Below, in pieces: positions 1 to 8,468 of a DNA stretch of 49,734 nt. Source of the stretch: CAMTWZ01 sp964412365 (lineage in GTDB: Bacteria; Bacteroidota; Rhodothermia; Balneolales; HLUCCA01); the NCBI GenBank assembly GCA_964412365.1, contig CAYPOI010000011.1, positions 1 through 49,734 of the forward strand. The letters are read 5' to 3'. The position numbers and the translations under genes are program-made. Position 1 is the first letter of the stretch, and each line of letters begins with the position of its first letter. Under the pieces are notes generated by a model that ran no database searches, was not told the DNA's origin, and saw only the letters and a program-made list of their open reading frames with translations.

Positions 1-412
1 CGTTGCCTTGGGCATCACTTGATTCCAACACCCATCGTGTATCGATCGTGAAATCACCGCGCATGGTTTTGTCCAATGCGTCTTGAAGCTGGCCTTGTGG
101 TGTGTTGGCCAGAAACCCGAGCCGACCCGAGTTGATGCCAAGTATCGGAATCCGAGTTCCGATCACATATCGAGCTGTTCTTAACATGGTTCCGTCACCG
201 CCGATCGCCACCACCACATCCGAGCCGTCAATGGCTTCTTTTTCGGTACCTGCAATCCGGATGTGATCGGGTAGGGGATGTCCGACGAACTCGGCCAGGG
301 ATGCCGCAATGCGTACATCCCCATCATGCTTGCGCATCCATTCGATCACGGCATTCAATGTGTCTTGAACACCGTATTTGCCAGGCATCGCAATGATGGA
401 AACAGTCTTCAT
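1..412 (-). CDS. nadK: NAD kinase, C-terminus cut by window edge
   Basis: ATP-dependent NAD+ 2'-kinase that makes NADP+ in the cytoplasm. Only the first 137 codons are present; the rest lies beyond base 1. Reading the minus strand from the ATG at 412-410 gives a protein starting MKTVSIIAMPGKYG. The diagnostic GGDGT phosphate-binding motif is at residues 71-75, followed by TMLRTAR, and a second family motif, NSGRLGFLA, at about 93-101. The start codon overlaps the stop of the upstream solute-binding lipoprotein gene as ATGA, so translation is probably coupled. It is the last visible gene of a unit with a thioesterase, ddl and a solute-binding protein. The two motifs make the assignment secure. 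Confidence 0.93.
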   Translation of the reverse strand, partial: MKTVSIIAMPGKYGVQDTLNAVIEWMRKHDGDVRIAASLAEFVGHPLPDHIRIAGTEKEAIDGSDVVVAIGGDGTMLRTARYVIGTRIPILGINSGRLGFLANTPQGQLQDALDKTMRGDFTIDTRWVLESSDAQGN

Positions 413-1839
413 CGGCTTATTTCGACACCTCGCAGATCCAACCACCAACTGTAGGGGGATGCATCGGATCCGCTGACATTGGGATGGATCATCCGATATC
501 CGTGGATGTCGAATCGAACCACATCTCGATAATCTGGGCTCATCGGCTCGGTGGAGAAGCGGGTGGCGTGGGATGTGTACAAGGTCACTTCCCGACTGAT
601 CGCTTCACCCGATAACAAGCCGACATCCGCCATCCGTCGAAGCTGCACATACAGCAGGCGCGAGACCAAGTCTTCATGGATGTGCGGCGTCAATTTGTAG
701 GAGATAGGGCGGTTCGGAATCTCGTCGGCATCCACATCGGCGAATGAGATCCGCTCATAGCCCGAACGACGCAAATTCGCATCCAAACTATCGGTGAATA
801 CGGCGCGGATGAGTGCGACCGCATCCTTCATGCTCACACCGTTCGCATTTGACGGGTTAAGGGATACCGCAACCTGGTCGCGGTTCGGAAAGGAGATGAT
901 GGTGAATTGATTGGGTTGGATGTCGGGAATGCCTTGGGCGATGATCGGGCCGACTTCCGCGATCATGTCCACATCCTTCAGCACCAATGCGCGGTAGGTT
1001 CGGGCCTCGTTCGTTTTGTGGATGAAATCCACACGTCGAATCTTGAAGGAGGCGGTATCCGGATGACCCATGTTCAGCACGAACGTCGTCAGTGAATCAC
1101 CATATTGCGCTTGCAACCGATATACGCCTGTTCCGACCGGGCGCATGCTCATCACACCAACGGATTCGGAAGGATAAATCACCGCATAGGGTGATGCGAG
1201 CAGATGAAGGAAATTCGGATTCGGTTGATTCAGGACGAACCGCACCGTTCTGGAATCGACGCGTTCAATTCCGGGGATGGATGTCGTTTGTCTCAAATCC
1301 GGCAGATACAAATCCCTCTGTTCCCGATTGTGAAGGTCGAATCCGAGGATGACGGGAGCGAACAGTTCAGCCGCGTTTTCGGGCACATCCCGGCTCGTCA
1401 TGCGTGAGAAGGTTTGGATCACGTCGTTGGATGTCACCTGCCGACCCAATCCGCTGGAAAATGATGGATCGTTGTGAAAAAACGCATTTTGCCGTAGTCG
1501 GAAGGTGTAAACGAGCGAATCGGCACTGATTTCGACACCTTGAGCCAGGTCAGGGACCGGTTCGCCTTGGCTGTTCAGACGGAACAAGCCTTCATAAGCG
1601 AGCTGGATCTTGCGGAAATCGGAATTGTTCCTGGCCAACAACGGATCGAACGTTTCGAACGGCAGCAATTCGGCGATGCGAAGCACCGAGGCGGCCACAA
1701 CAGGCTGGGAATCGGTTTCTGAAGGCTCGGATGTTGGCGTGGCAACAATCACGGGAGACCGCACAATGATGGTTTCGGTGCGACTGCACGCCGCCGCAAT
1801 CAGAAGAATCCCCATCCATATGGCGGAACGAATCATCAT
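409..1839 (-). CDS. ABC transporter solute-binding lipoprotein, family 5
   Basis: Predicted extracytoplasmic binding lipoprotein of the oligopeptide/nickel (SBP_bac_5) type, 476 residues. The open frame runs further upstream, but the start at 1839 gives a clean lipoprotein signal: short basic stretch, hydrophobic core, and lipobox AAAC with Cys18. The mature part has typical family features: a region like LRIAELLPFETFDPL near the N-terminus, then YEGLFRLN and LAQGVEISADSLVYTFRLR. The ATG at 1839-1837 overlaps the ddl stop as ATGA; a second ATG follows at 1836. No permease or ATPase gene is visible nearby, so the ligand cannot be inferred and the protein may work with a transporter encoded elsewhere. 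Its place between ddl and nadK suggests shared transcription, not a shared pathway. Confidence 0.82.
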   Translation of the reverse strand: MMIRSAIWMGILLIAAACSRTETIIVRSPVIVATPTSEPSETDSQPVVAASVLRIAELLPFETFDPLLARNNSDFRKIQLAYEGLFRLNSQGEPVPDLAQGVEISADSLVYTFRLRQNAFFHNDPSFSSGLGRQVTSNDVIQTFSRMTSRDVPENAAELFAPVILGFDLHNREQRDLYLPDLRQTTSIPGIERVDSRTVRFVLNQPNPNFLHLLASPYAVIYPSESVGVMSMRPVGTGVYRLQAQYGDSLTTFVLNMGHPDTASFKIRRVDFIHKTNEARTYRALVLKDVDMIAEVGPIIAQGIPDIQPNQFTIISFPNRDQVAVSLNPSNANGVSMKDAVALIRAVFTDSLDANLRRSGYERISFADVDADEIPNRPISYKLTPHIHEDLVSRLLYVQLRRMADVGLLSGEAISREVTLYTSHATRFSTEPMSPDYRDVVRFDIHGYRMIHPNVSGSDASPYSWWLDLRGVEISR

Positions 1840-3020
1840 TTTTTGAGTCCTTTGAGGCCGGTAGCGGCTTTTTGACTGAGCAAGTTGGTGGAATAGCTTC
1901 GAACCCGTCCGTTGCGCAAGCGATGTTGCTCCAACGCGAGCTCGATCAAGCGTTCCATCAGATGGGTGAAGCTGATCTGAGAGTGGGTCCATAAGTAGAA
2001 CGAGAACGATCCGGGTTGAGTGTTGATCTCATTGAAAAACACATCACCGGTCGAATCGTTCATCAGAAAATCCAAACGAGCCACACCCGAACATCCAAAC
2101 GACTGGAAAATGGCTACAGAGAGAGTTTGGATGCGGTCTGATACGGCTTGATCGATGGGCGCCGGAATGAGTCTCTCGGCCGATGCCATTCCTTTGGAGG
2201 CGTCACCGCTTTGATACTTGTCTTGAAAGCTGAGCAGCTCTCCGGTTCCTTTCGGCTGCTCGCACACACTTGCGATGGCAGTATCCGGAGAACCAAGTAC
2301 GGAACAGTTGATTTCCCTGAGCGGGGTGACGCCCATTTCCACCAAAATCGACACATCATATCGGAATGCGTCTTCGACGGCGGTGATGAGGCTGGCACGG
2401 TCTGTCGCCCGACCCACCCCGATGCTCGATCCCAAATGCACCGGCTTCACGAACAGGGGATATCCCAAGGCTTCGGCTTGTTCGACCCAATGACGCTGGT
2501 CCGCCGCCCATTGTGGCTCGCGAAAGGAGACATCCGGCACAACCGGGAATCCGTAGGCTCGGCAAACGGCCTTGGCGATGCGCTTGTCCATCCCGATCGC
2601 CGATCCCGTGACCCCCGAGCTAGTGAATGGAATATTGAACACATCGCAAACCCCTTGAAATGCGCCGTTTTCCCCATCCGACCCATGAAACGCAGGCACC
2701 ACGACATCCACCTGCCATGTTTGATGCGATGAAAAAAAGCCGGGTTTGGATGTCTGTTGCAAATGAGCTCTGCCGGTGGATTGAATCGCGAAGGCGCATT
2801 CGGTTCCGGATTCTTCGGCTCGCTTCACATCGGTGAAGGTTTTGAGATCGGCCAAATCAGGACCCGTGAACCAGCGCCCTGATTTCGAGACATATAATGG
2901 ATTGACGGTGTGATGGGTGTCGCGCAATGCGGCAATCACCTGCATGCCGGTCAAGACAGAAACTTCGTGTTCGGGAGAGGGGCCGCCGAAGGCGACCAAG
3001 ACATGGAGTGGACGCGACAT
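1836..3020 (-). CDS. ddl: D-alanine--D-alanine ligase
   Basis: ATP-grasp ligase that joins two D-alanines for the peptidoglycan stem peptide; cytoplasmic. The 394-residue protein opens with LHVLVAFGGPSPEHEVSV, the usual Ddl N-terminus (GG.S.EHEVS). It carries HGSDGENGAFQG and the SGVTGSAIGMDKRIAK stretch in the middle, and the metal/phosphate loop FNEINTQPGSFSFYLW near the C-terminus. It is somewhat longer than many Ddl proteins (about 310-370). It sits 7 bp downstream of the thioesterase gene and overlaps the next gene as ATGA. Within this window it belongs functionally with dapB/dapA/dapD and the M23 peptidase in cell-wall synthesis and turnover. Confidence 0.95.
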   Translation of the reverse strand: MSRPLHVLVAFGGPSPEHEVSVLTGMQVIAALRDTHHTVNPLYVSKSGRWFTGPDLADLKTFTDVKRAEESGTECAFAIQSTGRAHLQQTSKPGFFSSHQTWQVDVVVPAFHGSDGENGAFQGVCDVFNIPFTSSGVTGSAIGMDKRIAKAVCRAYGFPVVPDVSFREPQWAADQRHWVEQAEALGYPLFVKPVHLGSSIGVGRATDRASLITAVEDAFRYDVSILVEMGVTPLREINCSVLGSPDTAIASVCEQPKGTGELLSFQDKYQSGDASKGMASAERLIPAPIDQAVSDRIQTLSVAIFQSFGCSGVARLDFLMNDSTGDVFFNEINTQPGSFSFYLWTHSQISFTHLMERLIELALEQHRLRNGRVRSYSTNLLSQKAATGLKGLKK

Positions 3021-3027
3021 AAACGGG

Positions 3028-3462
3028 TCAAGTACCGGGTTTGGAGATGATGGCGAGTGTGCATCGACTCACACACACCAATTTTCGATCGACTGTGTGG
3101 ATGCGGATGTCCCACACTTGGGTTTTTCCACCTTTGTGGATCGGGGTTGCCGTGGCGGTAACGATTCCAGACCGAACCGCTCGGATGTGATTCGCATTGA
3201 TTTCTAAGCCGACGGCTGTCTGGGTGCGATGATCCACATTCAGCCAAGCGCCGACAGAGGCTACGGTCTCGGCCAATGCGACGGAAGCGCCTCCGTGAAG
3301 CAATCCCATAGGTTGGCGAGTGCGATCGTCTACCGGCATGGTGGCTTCAACTTTGTCTTTGGCCAACCAGGTGAACCGGATACCCAGCGCATCGCCCATG
3401 TTCGCGGGCATTTGGGCGAAAAAAAAATCGACGGCATCACGGATTTCGTCATCAATGAACAT
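3028..3462 (-). CDS. PaaI-type hotdog thioesterase
   Basis: Small acyl-CoA thioesterase of the hotdog superfamily, 144 residues from the ATG at 3462. The frame extends to a TTG at 3516, but the ATG start gives the normal family length. The core motif HGGASVALAETVASVGAW matches the PaaI/YbgC/MenI group, in which the HGG..AxAxE segment carries the active-site acidic residue. The substrate cannot be read from sequence: candidates are 1,4-dihydroxy-2-naphthoyl-CoA (menaquinone synthesis) or phenylacetyl/medium-chain acyl-CoA. It is divergent from a long-chain acyl-CoA ligase 69 bp away, which leaves a short shared promoter region, and is followed 7 bp later by ddl. Confidence 0.82.
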   Translation of the reverse strand: MFIDDEIRDAVDFFFAQMPANMGDALGIRFTWLAKDKVEATMPVDDRTRQPMGLLHGGASVALAETVASVGAWLNVDHRTQTAVGLEINANHIRAVRSGIVTATATPIHKGGKTQVWDIRIHTVDRKLVCVSRCTLAIISKPGT

Positions 3463-3480
3463 CCCAAAAAGTAAGGATTT

Positions 3481-3509
3481 TTGGAATCTCCCATCTTCTG
3501 CTAAATTAT
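3481..3509 (+). promoter_or_regulatory. Probable promoter of the acyl-CoA ligase gene
   Basis: TTG at 3481-3483 (inside a T-rich TTTTTG) is followed after 18 bp by TAAATTAT at 3502-3509. This fits the Bacteroidota pattern (TTTG, about 19 bp, TAnnTTTG) with two mismatches in the -7 box. An AGAGG Shine-Dalgarno-like sequence lies between it and the ATG at 3532. Confidence 0.45.
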
Positions 3510-3531
3510 CACCCAACCAGAGGTTGGAATT

Positions 3532-5292
3532 ATGAAAAGTCGTCTATTTGACATCGTCGAATCAGGATACGCGCGCAATGCCCGCGGCATTCAAATGGTG
3601 ACCAAGCGCAACGGCGTTTGGATCGAAACCACCACGGAAGAATTTAAGCGGATGGTGCACCACGCCGCGCTTGGGCTTCATGATCTCGGGATTAAAAAAG
3701 GCGAACGAGTGGCCATTCACAGTGAAAACAATGCCGAGTGGATCATCGTGGATCAGGCGTTGATGACCGTCGGCGCCGTACCGGTTCCCATTTACACCAC
3801 CCTTCCAACCGATCAGATCGCCTATATCATTCGCTCGTGTGAAGCCGTAGCCTACGTGGTTTCCGGACCCGAACTCTATTCCGCATTCTCACCCGAACGA
3901 GCGCAATTTCCTTTTCTCAAGCATGTGGTGCATACGGTCAACCCGGTTGAAGACAGTTTGAGCTTGGCTTCTCTCATCGTAAGAGGTTCCGAACTTGCGG
4001 ATCAACATCCTGGCATGTGGGAGTATCTGAAGTCGGAAGTGACGCCAGACGATCTTGCCACTCTCATTTATACGTCTGGCACAACCGGATACCCGAAAGG
4101 TGTGATGATCACGCACGGAAACCTGTCGTTCACCATCAATGTGGGTATCGAACGGATTCCATTCGAGCTGGTGGATCATGCCGATCGATCTGTGATGGCC
4201 TACCTGCCATTGTCACACATTTTTGAGCGCGCCATCGACTTGGTGTACATGAAGTACGGCTTCACCATCTACTACATCGAAAAAGTGGAGGATATTCCTG
4301 AAGACGTGAAATTCGTGAAGCCCTATTTCTTCGGCACGGTGCCCAGACTTTTAGAAAAGCTCCACACCGCCTTTCGTACGAAAGTGAACGACAGCACCGG
4401 CTTGAAGAACAAGCTTGGCAATTGGGCCTTGGATATGGCTGAGAATCAGGATGTGGGAGAAAAACGTGGATTCAAAAAACGAATCCAGTTTTTCATCGCC
4501 GACAAATTGGTCTACAAAAAACTGCGCGCCGCTTTGGGAGGAGAGTTGATGGGAATGGTAAGCGGCGGCGCGGCGCTGAGTCCGAGGTTGCTCAACTTTT
4601 ATAATGCGATCGGATTGGTGCTTCTGCAAGGATACGGTCTGTCGGAAACCGCTCCACTTCTCACATTATGCGAAGAAGGACGTATGAAGCAAGGCTCCGT
4701 CGGCAAGACCATCCGTGGCGTCGAACTTCAAATCGCCGAAGATGGGGAAATCCTGGCTCGTGGACCCAATATCATGAAAGGATATTGGAATCAATCCGCG
4801 GAAACAGCTGAAGTCTTGAAACCGGATGGATGGTTTCATACCGGTGACATCGGTGAGATGGATGCGGAAGGATACGTGTTCATCACCGACCGTAAAAAAG
4901 ATCTGTTCAAGCTCTCAACTGGAAAATACGTGGCGCCGGCTCACATCGAAACCAGTCTGATGATGTCGCCTTTGATCGATCACGTAGCCATTTTGGGGTC
5001 CAACCAAAAATTCTGCTCTGCACTGATTGTTCCGAATCAAGCGGCGTTGAAAAAAGCGCTGAAAACGAAAGGGGATCTGGATGTGGAAAAGGCGGAAGCT
5101 CTGATTCGCATCGTGGTAGACGACGTAAATGAGAAACTCCCGCCTTGGGAAAAAATCAAGAAATTCGCATTGTTGGACACGGAATTTAGCATTCAAACGG
5201 GTGAATTGACCCCATCATTGAAACTGAAACGTCGTGTGATCCATGAGAAGTTCAGCGATCGTATCGCCAGGATCTATGAGTCTGAGGCTTAA
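3532..5292 (+). CDS. Long-chain fatty acid--CoA ligase
   Basis: AMP-forming acyl-CoA synthetase of 586 residues that activates long-chain fatty acids through an acyl-adenylate. The P-loop-like motif YTSGTTGYPKGVMITHGN lies near residues 180-197. Downstream are LQGYGLSETAPLL, and the hinge region GWFHTGDIGEMDAEGYVFITDRKKD with the conserved Asp and Arg of the family. The domain order and length match the FadD15/FAA group. An AGAGG sits just upstream of the ATG. The stop codon shares the tetranucleotide TTAA (5289-5292) with the stop of the convergent 53-residue gene. With thiolase, two acyl-CoA dehydrogenases and ETF components elsewhere in the window it supports fatty-acid degradation, though these synthetases also feed lipid synthesis. 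Confidence 0.93.
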   Translation: MKSRLFDIVESGYARNARGIQMVTKRNGVWIETTTEEFKRMVHHAALGLHDLGIKKGERVAIHSENNAEWIIVDQALMTVGAVPVPIYTTLPTDQIAYIIRSCEAVAYVVSGPELYSAFSPERAQFPFLKHVVHTVNPVEDSLSLASLIVRGSELADQHPGMWEYLKSEVTPDDLATLIYTSGTTGYPKGVMITHGNLSFTINVGIERIPFELVDHADRSVMAYLPLSHIFERAIDLVYMKYGFTIYYIEKVEDIPEDVKFVKPYFFGTVPRLLEKLHTAFRTKVNDSTGLKNKLGNWALDMAENQDVGEKRGFKKRIQFFIADKLVYKKLRAALGGELMGMVSGGAALSPRLLNFYNAIGLVLLQGYGLSETAPLLTLCEEGRMKQGSVGKTIRGVELQIAEDGEILARGPNIMKGYWNQSAETAEVLKPDGWFHTGDIGEMDAEGYVFITDRKKDLFKLSTGKYVAPAHIETSLMMSPLIDHVAILGSNQKFCSALIVPNQAALKKALKTKGDLDVEKAEALIRIVVDDVNEKLPPWEKIKKFALLDTEFSIQTGELTPSLKLKRRVIHEKFSDRIARIYESEA

Positions 5293-5450
5293 AGATTGGT
5301 TATCAGCAAGGCCGACGCGATGATCATCGTCATCAAAACGTAATAGAACCGTTTGATTTTCTTCTTGGGTTTTCCAAGACCCATCACATCTTTGTAGATG
5401 AGGTGGTCGAAACCCAATTTGTAATATTCTTCGTAAATCTTTGCGCGCAT
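5289..5450 (-). CDS. 53-residue single-span membrane protein, unknown
   Basis: A short frame on the minus strand from the ATG at 5450-5448 to TAA at 5291-5289. The protein begins MRAKIYEEYYKLGFDH. It then has a very basic stretch (GKPKKKIKRFYY, residues 26-37) and one hydrophobic segment (VLMTMIIASALLITNL, 38-53) that ends the protein, so a cytoplasmic N-terminus with a C-terminal anchor is predicted. An AAGGAG Shine-Dalgarno, one of the best in the window, precedes the ATG by 7 bp, and a promoter is present (5477-5507). The stop shares TTAA with the acyl-CoA ligase stop. I recognise no family. A real gene is likely because Shine-Dalgarno, promoter, basic-hydrophobic design and exact tail-to-tail packing coincide. 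Confidence 0.8.
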   Translation of the reverse strand: MRAKIYEEYYKLGFDHLIYKDVMGLGKPKKKIKRFYYVLMTMIIASALLITNL

Positions 5451-5476
5451 GGCACACTCCTTCGTTATATGATCGT

Positions 5477-5507
5477 CTAAGATACGGTAATCTTCGTCCG
5501 TTTACAA
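5477..5507 (-). promoter_or_regulatory. Promoter of the 53-residue protein gene
   Basis: On the minus strand, TTG (5507-5505) is followed by 20 bp and then TATCTTAG (5484-5477). This matches the Bacteroidota promoter TTTG-N19/20-TAnnTTTG with one mismatch in the -7 box. A start site 5-8 bp further on would give an untranslated leader of about 20-25 nt that contains the AAGGAG. The rest of 5451-5588 shows no further gene or clear terminator. Confidence 0.6.
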
Positions 5508-5588
5508 CGCACTGCGTCATAAATTATTTTAGTCTAACGCTCGGATATGTCTTTTGATCCCGAGAATTGTTGACTCTTCACTAACTAA

Positions 5589-6500
5589 TTAAAGTCTGAC
5601 GACCCCATCAATCACCGTCACGGCTTGTCCGGCGATGATCAGCTCGTCCACAACCCCTTGCTTCATGCCCATATGCACGGTTACGTGTCCAGGGCGCTTC
5701 AGAGACCGGCCTTGTGCGCCATGGAATGTGTGGAAGTTCACTTTGGTATCGACCAGTCCGTTTTCTTTCAGAAAAACGGCCATCGGGCCTTGGGCTGAGC
5801 CAGTTACAGGGTCTTCATCGATTCCCAAAACCGGAGCGAAGAAGCGCATGTGCCAGTCCGATTCTTTGTCGCCGGTGTCGGTCGTGGCCACGGCGAACCC
5901 GTTCAAATCGTGCAAATAATTCAATTTGCGTAGTAGCGTCATGTTGGGTTCGAGGCTCTTCAACGAGTCGTAATCGCGGACCGGAACGTAGCAATAGCCG
6001 GCATCCGTGATTTTGGGTTTGGCATTTTTGGCCAGTTCGATCTGGGAGAGTCCCAAGGCGCCGCATAGTTCGGTGATGTCGCCTGGGTAGGGGAAGAAGC
6101 GGGGGATGGGAATGCTGAATTTGATGTAGGGTTGAAAATCGCGCCATTCCACGTCCACCGTTAGCAATCCCGATTTCGTTTCAATCAGGAAACTTTGGTC
6201 TTCATCCACTTCCAATCCGAACAATCCTTCTTCGGCCAAGGCATGGAACAGGGCAATGGTGGCATGGCCGCATAAATCCACTTCTTGTGTTGGGGTAAAC
6301 CATCTCACACGTAAATCCGATTCCTCATTGGATGGAGGCAAAGCGAATACCGTTTCAGACAGGTTCATTTCGGATGCGATTTTCTGCATCTCGTCGGCGG
6401 TGAGTCCATCGGCTTCCACCACCACTCCTGCCGGATTTCCCGTGAAGGCTTTCGTGGTGAAGGCGTCTACATGCTTGATTCGGATGTTTCGTATGCTCAT
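5589..6500 (-). CDS. PhzF-family isomerase/epimerase-like protein
   Basis: 303-residue member of the PhzF/diaminopimelate-epimerase-like fold. It starts IKHVDAFTTKAFTGNPAGVV (the family's GNPAGV), has EMNLSETVFALPP with the conserved Glu that acts as general acid/base in PhzF, LCGHATIALFHAL, and GSAQGPMAVFL near the C-terminus. The complete motif set suggests an active enzyme, but no phenazine genes surround it and the substrate is unknown; many such proteins occur singly in Bacteroidota. Its ATG overlaps the stop of the FKBP gene as ATGA. It is the last gene of the pspC / oxidoreductase-like / FKBP / phzF-like unit. Confidence 0.9.
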   Translation of the reverse strand: MSIRNIRIKHVDAFTTKAFTGNPAGVVVEADGLTADEMQKIASEMNLSETVFALPPSNEESDLRVRWFTPTQEVDLCGHATIALFHALAEEGLFGLEVDEDQSFLIETKSGLLTVDVEWRDFQPYIKFSIPIPRFFPYPGDITELCGALGLSQIELAKNAKPKITDAGYCYVPVRDYDSLKSLEPNMTLLRKLNYLHDLNGFAVATTDTGDKESDWHMRFFAPVLGIDEDPVTGSAQGPMAVFLKENGLVDTKVNFHTFHGAQGRSLKRPGHVTVHMGMKQGVVDELIIAGQAVTVIDGVVRL

Positions 6501-7291
6501 GGTGATTCGGATCGGATAAGTTCTATGTCAAAACGGATGGTCGCATTCGGTGGTATGCGATGTGCGTAGCCGGCTTGGCCGAAAGCCAACGTTGGCGGGA
6601 TGTAAACGGTTCGGCGTTCACCGGGCATCATATCGAGCAACGTGGATTCCCAACCTGGGATTAACGTCCCTCTGCCAATGATGATTTCAAACGGTTGCCC
6701 ACGGTAAACCGAACTGTCAAAGATACGGCCATCTTCCAAATATCCCGAGTAATGAAGTATGAGGCGGTCGCCAGGTAGCGGTTTTCGCCCTTTCCCTTTG
6801 CGATGGATCCCGTATCGGATTCCGTCCGATTGAGAAATCCATTCGCCCGAATCCAACTCCCAACGAGTCGGGACATCCTGCCAGTCGTGCAATTCGATAT
6901 CGAAGCGAAGTGTGGCGTCGGCAGGGATGATGCCTTGGATGCCGATGGATCCATACGCGAGTTGCGGGGGCACCACCAAACGTCGTACACCCCCTTTTCT
7001 CATGCCTTGTATGCCTTCGAACCAACCTGGGATCACATTTTCGCGCGTCAGTTGGATCGTGAGGGGGACGTCCTCGGCGGCTCGGGTTTCGAACAAAGAG
7101 GAATCGGCGAGATAGCCCGAATAATGAAGTGTCACAAAAGCGAGAGAATCAACGGGGTCGCCCGAACCGACCACGAGATCTTCAATCACCAGACCATTGT
7201 CCAATGTGATGGATATGGGCTCTACGACGGGTTCTTGGGGTGTGCAGGATAAGACGGACAGAAGGACAAGAAAAACGGAACGGCGAATCAT
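6497..7291 (-). CDS. Tandem-FKBP peptidyl-prolyl isomerase lipoprotein
   Basis: 264 residues with lipobox VLSC (Cys16), so a lipid-anchored envelope protein. Two FKBP domains follow each other. The first, at about 35-125, contains LAFVTLHYSGYL, VIPGWFEGIQGMRKGG and RRLVVPPQLAYG. The second, at about 155-262, contains LILHYSGYLEDGRIFDSS, LIPGWESTLLDMMPGE and RTVYIPPTLAFG. Both keep the VIPGW/LIPGW and IPP.LA.G core segments, so both may be active. Proteins of this kind speed proline isomerisation during folding of exported proteins. The gene is coupled by ATGA to both neighbours. It is one of two envelope prolyl isomerases in the window (see 37658-39454). Confidence 0.92.
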   Translation of the reverse strand: MIRRSVFLVLLSVLSCTPQEPVVEPISITLDNGLVIEDLVVGSGDPVDSLAFVTLHYSGYLADSSLFETRAAEDVPLTIQLTRENVIPGWFEGIQGMRKGGVRRLVVPPQLAYGSIGIQGIIPADATLRFDIELHDWQDVPTRWELDSGEWISQSDGIRYGIHRKGKGRKPLPGDRLILHYSGYLEDGRIFDSSVYRGQPFEIIIGRGTLIPGWESTLLDMMPGERRTVYIPPTLAFGQAGYAHRIPPNATIRFDIELIRSESP

Positions 7292-8151
7292 ACGTCAAAG
7301 GTACCACGATGAAGCGATTCCATTACCTTGGTAAAACGCAAAACATCGTAACCGGAATACGTGGCCGGAGCTCGCATTTGAACCGCTTTAAGAAATTGGG
7401 AAACCGCAAGCTTGGCCGGTTCTTCTTTCTCGAAACTGCGCAAATCTGAAACGGGAGATTTCACCTGGTGATGTTGGATCAGTCGAACGGTTTTGGCCGA
7501 AACATCACATTCCGCTGCCATATGGGCATCCGAAACGAAGCGGGTGTGGCGATTTTCATTGTGCGCCATGCCGCAATACAGCGAAGCGGACGCACCGTTG
7601 TCGAACTTGATGAACACGTGCAACGACAGGGTTTCGCCGTCACCAAACGGAATGCGGTTCGTGTCAATTCGATGCACATTCGAGTCCATCCATTTCAGGA
7701 TGAGCGACAGATCTTCCTGCCAATAGGTGGAATAGGATGCCCGGATTTCCCGATACGTGCTGAACGCATACTCGCGTTGGAAATGCAACAGATCCGGCCG
7801 GCGGATGTTCGCCATCATGAATTGCGTGGTCGGATTGAAAAACGCCCAATTCGAAAATTGCAAGACCGTACCGCTTTCTTCCGACATCCGGAACATCCGT
7901 TCGGCCAGACTCCTTTCGGTGGGCAATTTTCCGACGACGAATGCATGAACGCCTGCCCGAATCACTTGCTGGGCCAAATCGAGGCGATGTTCATTTTCTT
8001 CCATCACAATGCAGGCATCGACAGCCCCAATGGCCTCGATGGTATCGGACAGGATGACTTCCCGCACCGAAGCGTGCGGGCGGAGCCGCTGTTCCCAGAC
8101 AGCTCCGCGTTCAGCCGGACCCAGAATTCCGATACGCATTGAATCTCTCAT
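7288..8151 (-). CDS. Gfo/Idh/MocA-like NAD-binding protein, short
   Basis: 287 residues with an N-terminal Rossmann-like start (MRIGILGPAERGAVWEQRL) and a distant match to the Gfo/Idh/MocA oxidoreductase layout: AVDACIVMEENEHRLDLAQQ, then VRAGVHAFVVGKLPTE in place of the usual EKP motif. The C-terminal part has the GxxASLYCGMAHNENRH type of beta-sheet segment seen in this family. It is shorter than typical members (330-400) and lacks the classic EKP lysine context, so activity is uncertain. Two starts are possible: ATG 8151 or ATG 8139; the second lies right before the Rossmann strand and has GAGAG upstream. It follows pspC by 9 bp and overlaps the FKBP gene by ATGA. Confidence 0.6.
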   Translation of the reverse strand: MRDSMRIGILGPAERGAVWEQRLRPHASVREVILSDTIEAIGAVDACIVMEENEHRLDLAQQVIRAGVHAFVVGKLPTERSLAERMFRMSEESGTVLQFSNWAFFNPTTQFMMANIRRPDLLHFQREYAFSTYREIRASYSTYWQEDLSLILKWMDSNVHRIDTNRIPFGDGETLSLHVFIKFDNGASASLYCGMAHNENRHTRFVSDAHMAAECDVSAKTVRLIQHHQVKSPVSDLRSFEKEEPAKLAVSQFLKAVQMRAPATYSGYDVLRFTKVMESLHRGTFDV

Positions 8152-8160
8152 GCGGTCAAT

Positions 8161-8343
8161 TTAGTCGCGAGGCATGATGAATGCCAATATGAAGTAAAAC
8201 AGAATTGGGGAACCGAATCCGACGATAGATGCGATCACAAAAATCACACGAATAACGGTGGAATCCATGCCGAAACGGTTGGCCAAGCCACCGCATACTC
8301 CGAGTAACATTTTATCAGTCGACGAACGTGAAAGACGTGCCAT
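8161..8343 (-). CDS. PspC-domain membrane protein
   Basis: 60-residue protein starting MARLSRSSTDKMLLGVCGGL at the ATG at 8343. A GGAGAT Shine-Dalgarno lies just upstream, which decides this start over the longer open frame to 8406. The KMLLGVCGGLANRFG segment is the PspC signature. One hydrophobic stretch follows (VIRVIFVIASIVGF then LFYFILAFIMP), ending in PRD. PspC domains occur in phage-shock and envelope-stress systems and in many stand-alone small proteins of Bacteroidota; no pspA or pspB is nearby. It is the first gene of the unit that runs down to the phzF-like gene. Confidence 0.9.
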   Translation of the reverse strand: MARLSRSSTDKMLLGVCGGLANRFGMDSTVIRVIFVIASIVGFGSPILFYFILAFIMPRD

Positions 8344-8376
8344 GGAAATATCTCCAAATAGGTTGATGTTGGGCTT

Positions 8377-8406
8377 AGTATACGGCTCGCCGCCCGATTG
8401 TTCCAA
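8377..8406 (-). promoter_or_regulatory. Probable pspC promoter
   Basis: On the minus strand TTGGAA (8406-8401), an 18-bp spacer, then TATACT (8382-8377). This fits a general sigma-70-type spacing and would place the start about 30 bp before the pspC ATG. No equally good promoter is visible for the divergent photolyase gene in the same 125-bp gap. Confidence 0.4.
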
Positions 8407-8468
8407 GATATTGGCATGCAGAACGATGTGGCCTCAATTACCGTTTCTGCTGTATACCTTATCTCATT

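Noticed and set aside
2148..2732. 194-codon plus-strand frame opposite ddl
   Set aside because: It is wholly inside the coding region of ddl on the other strand and has no recognised domain or start signal.
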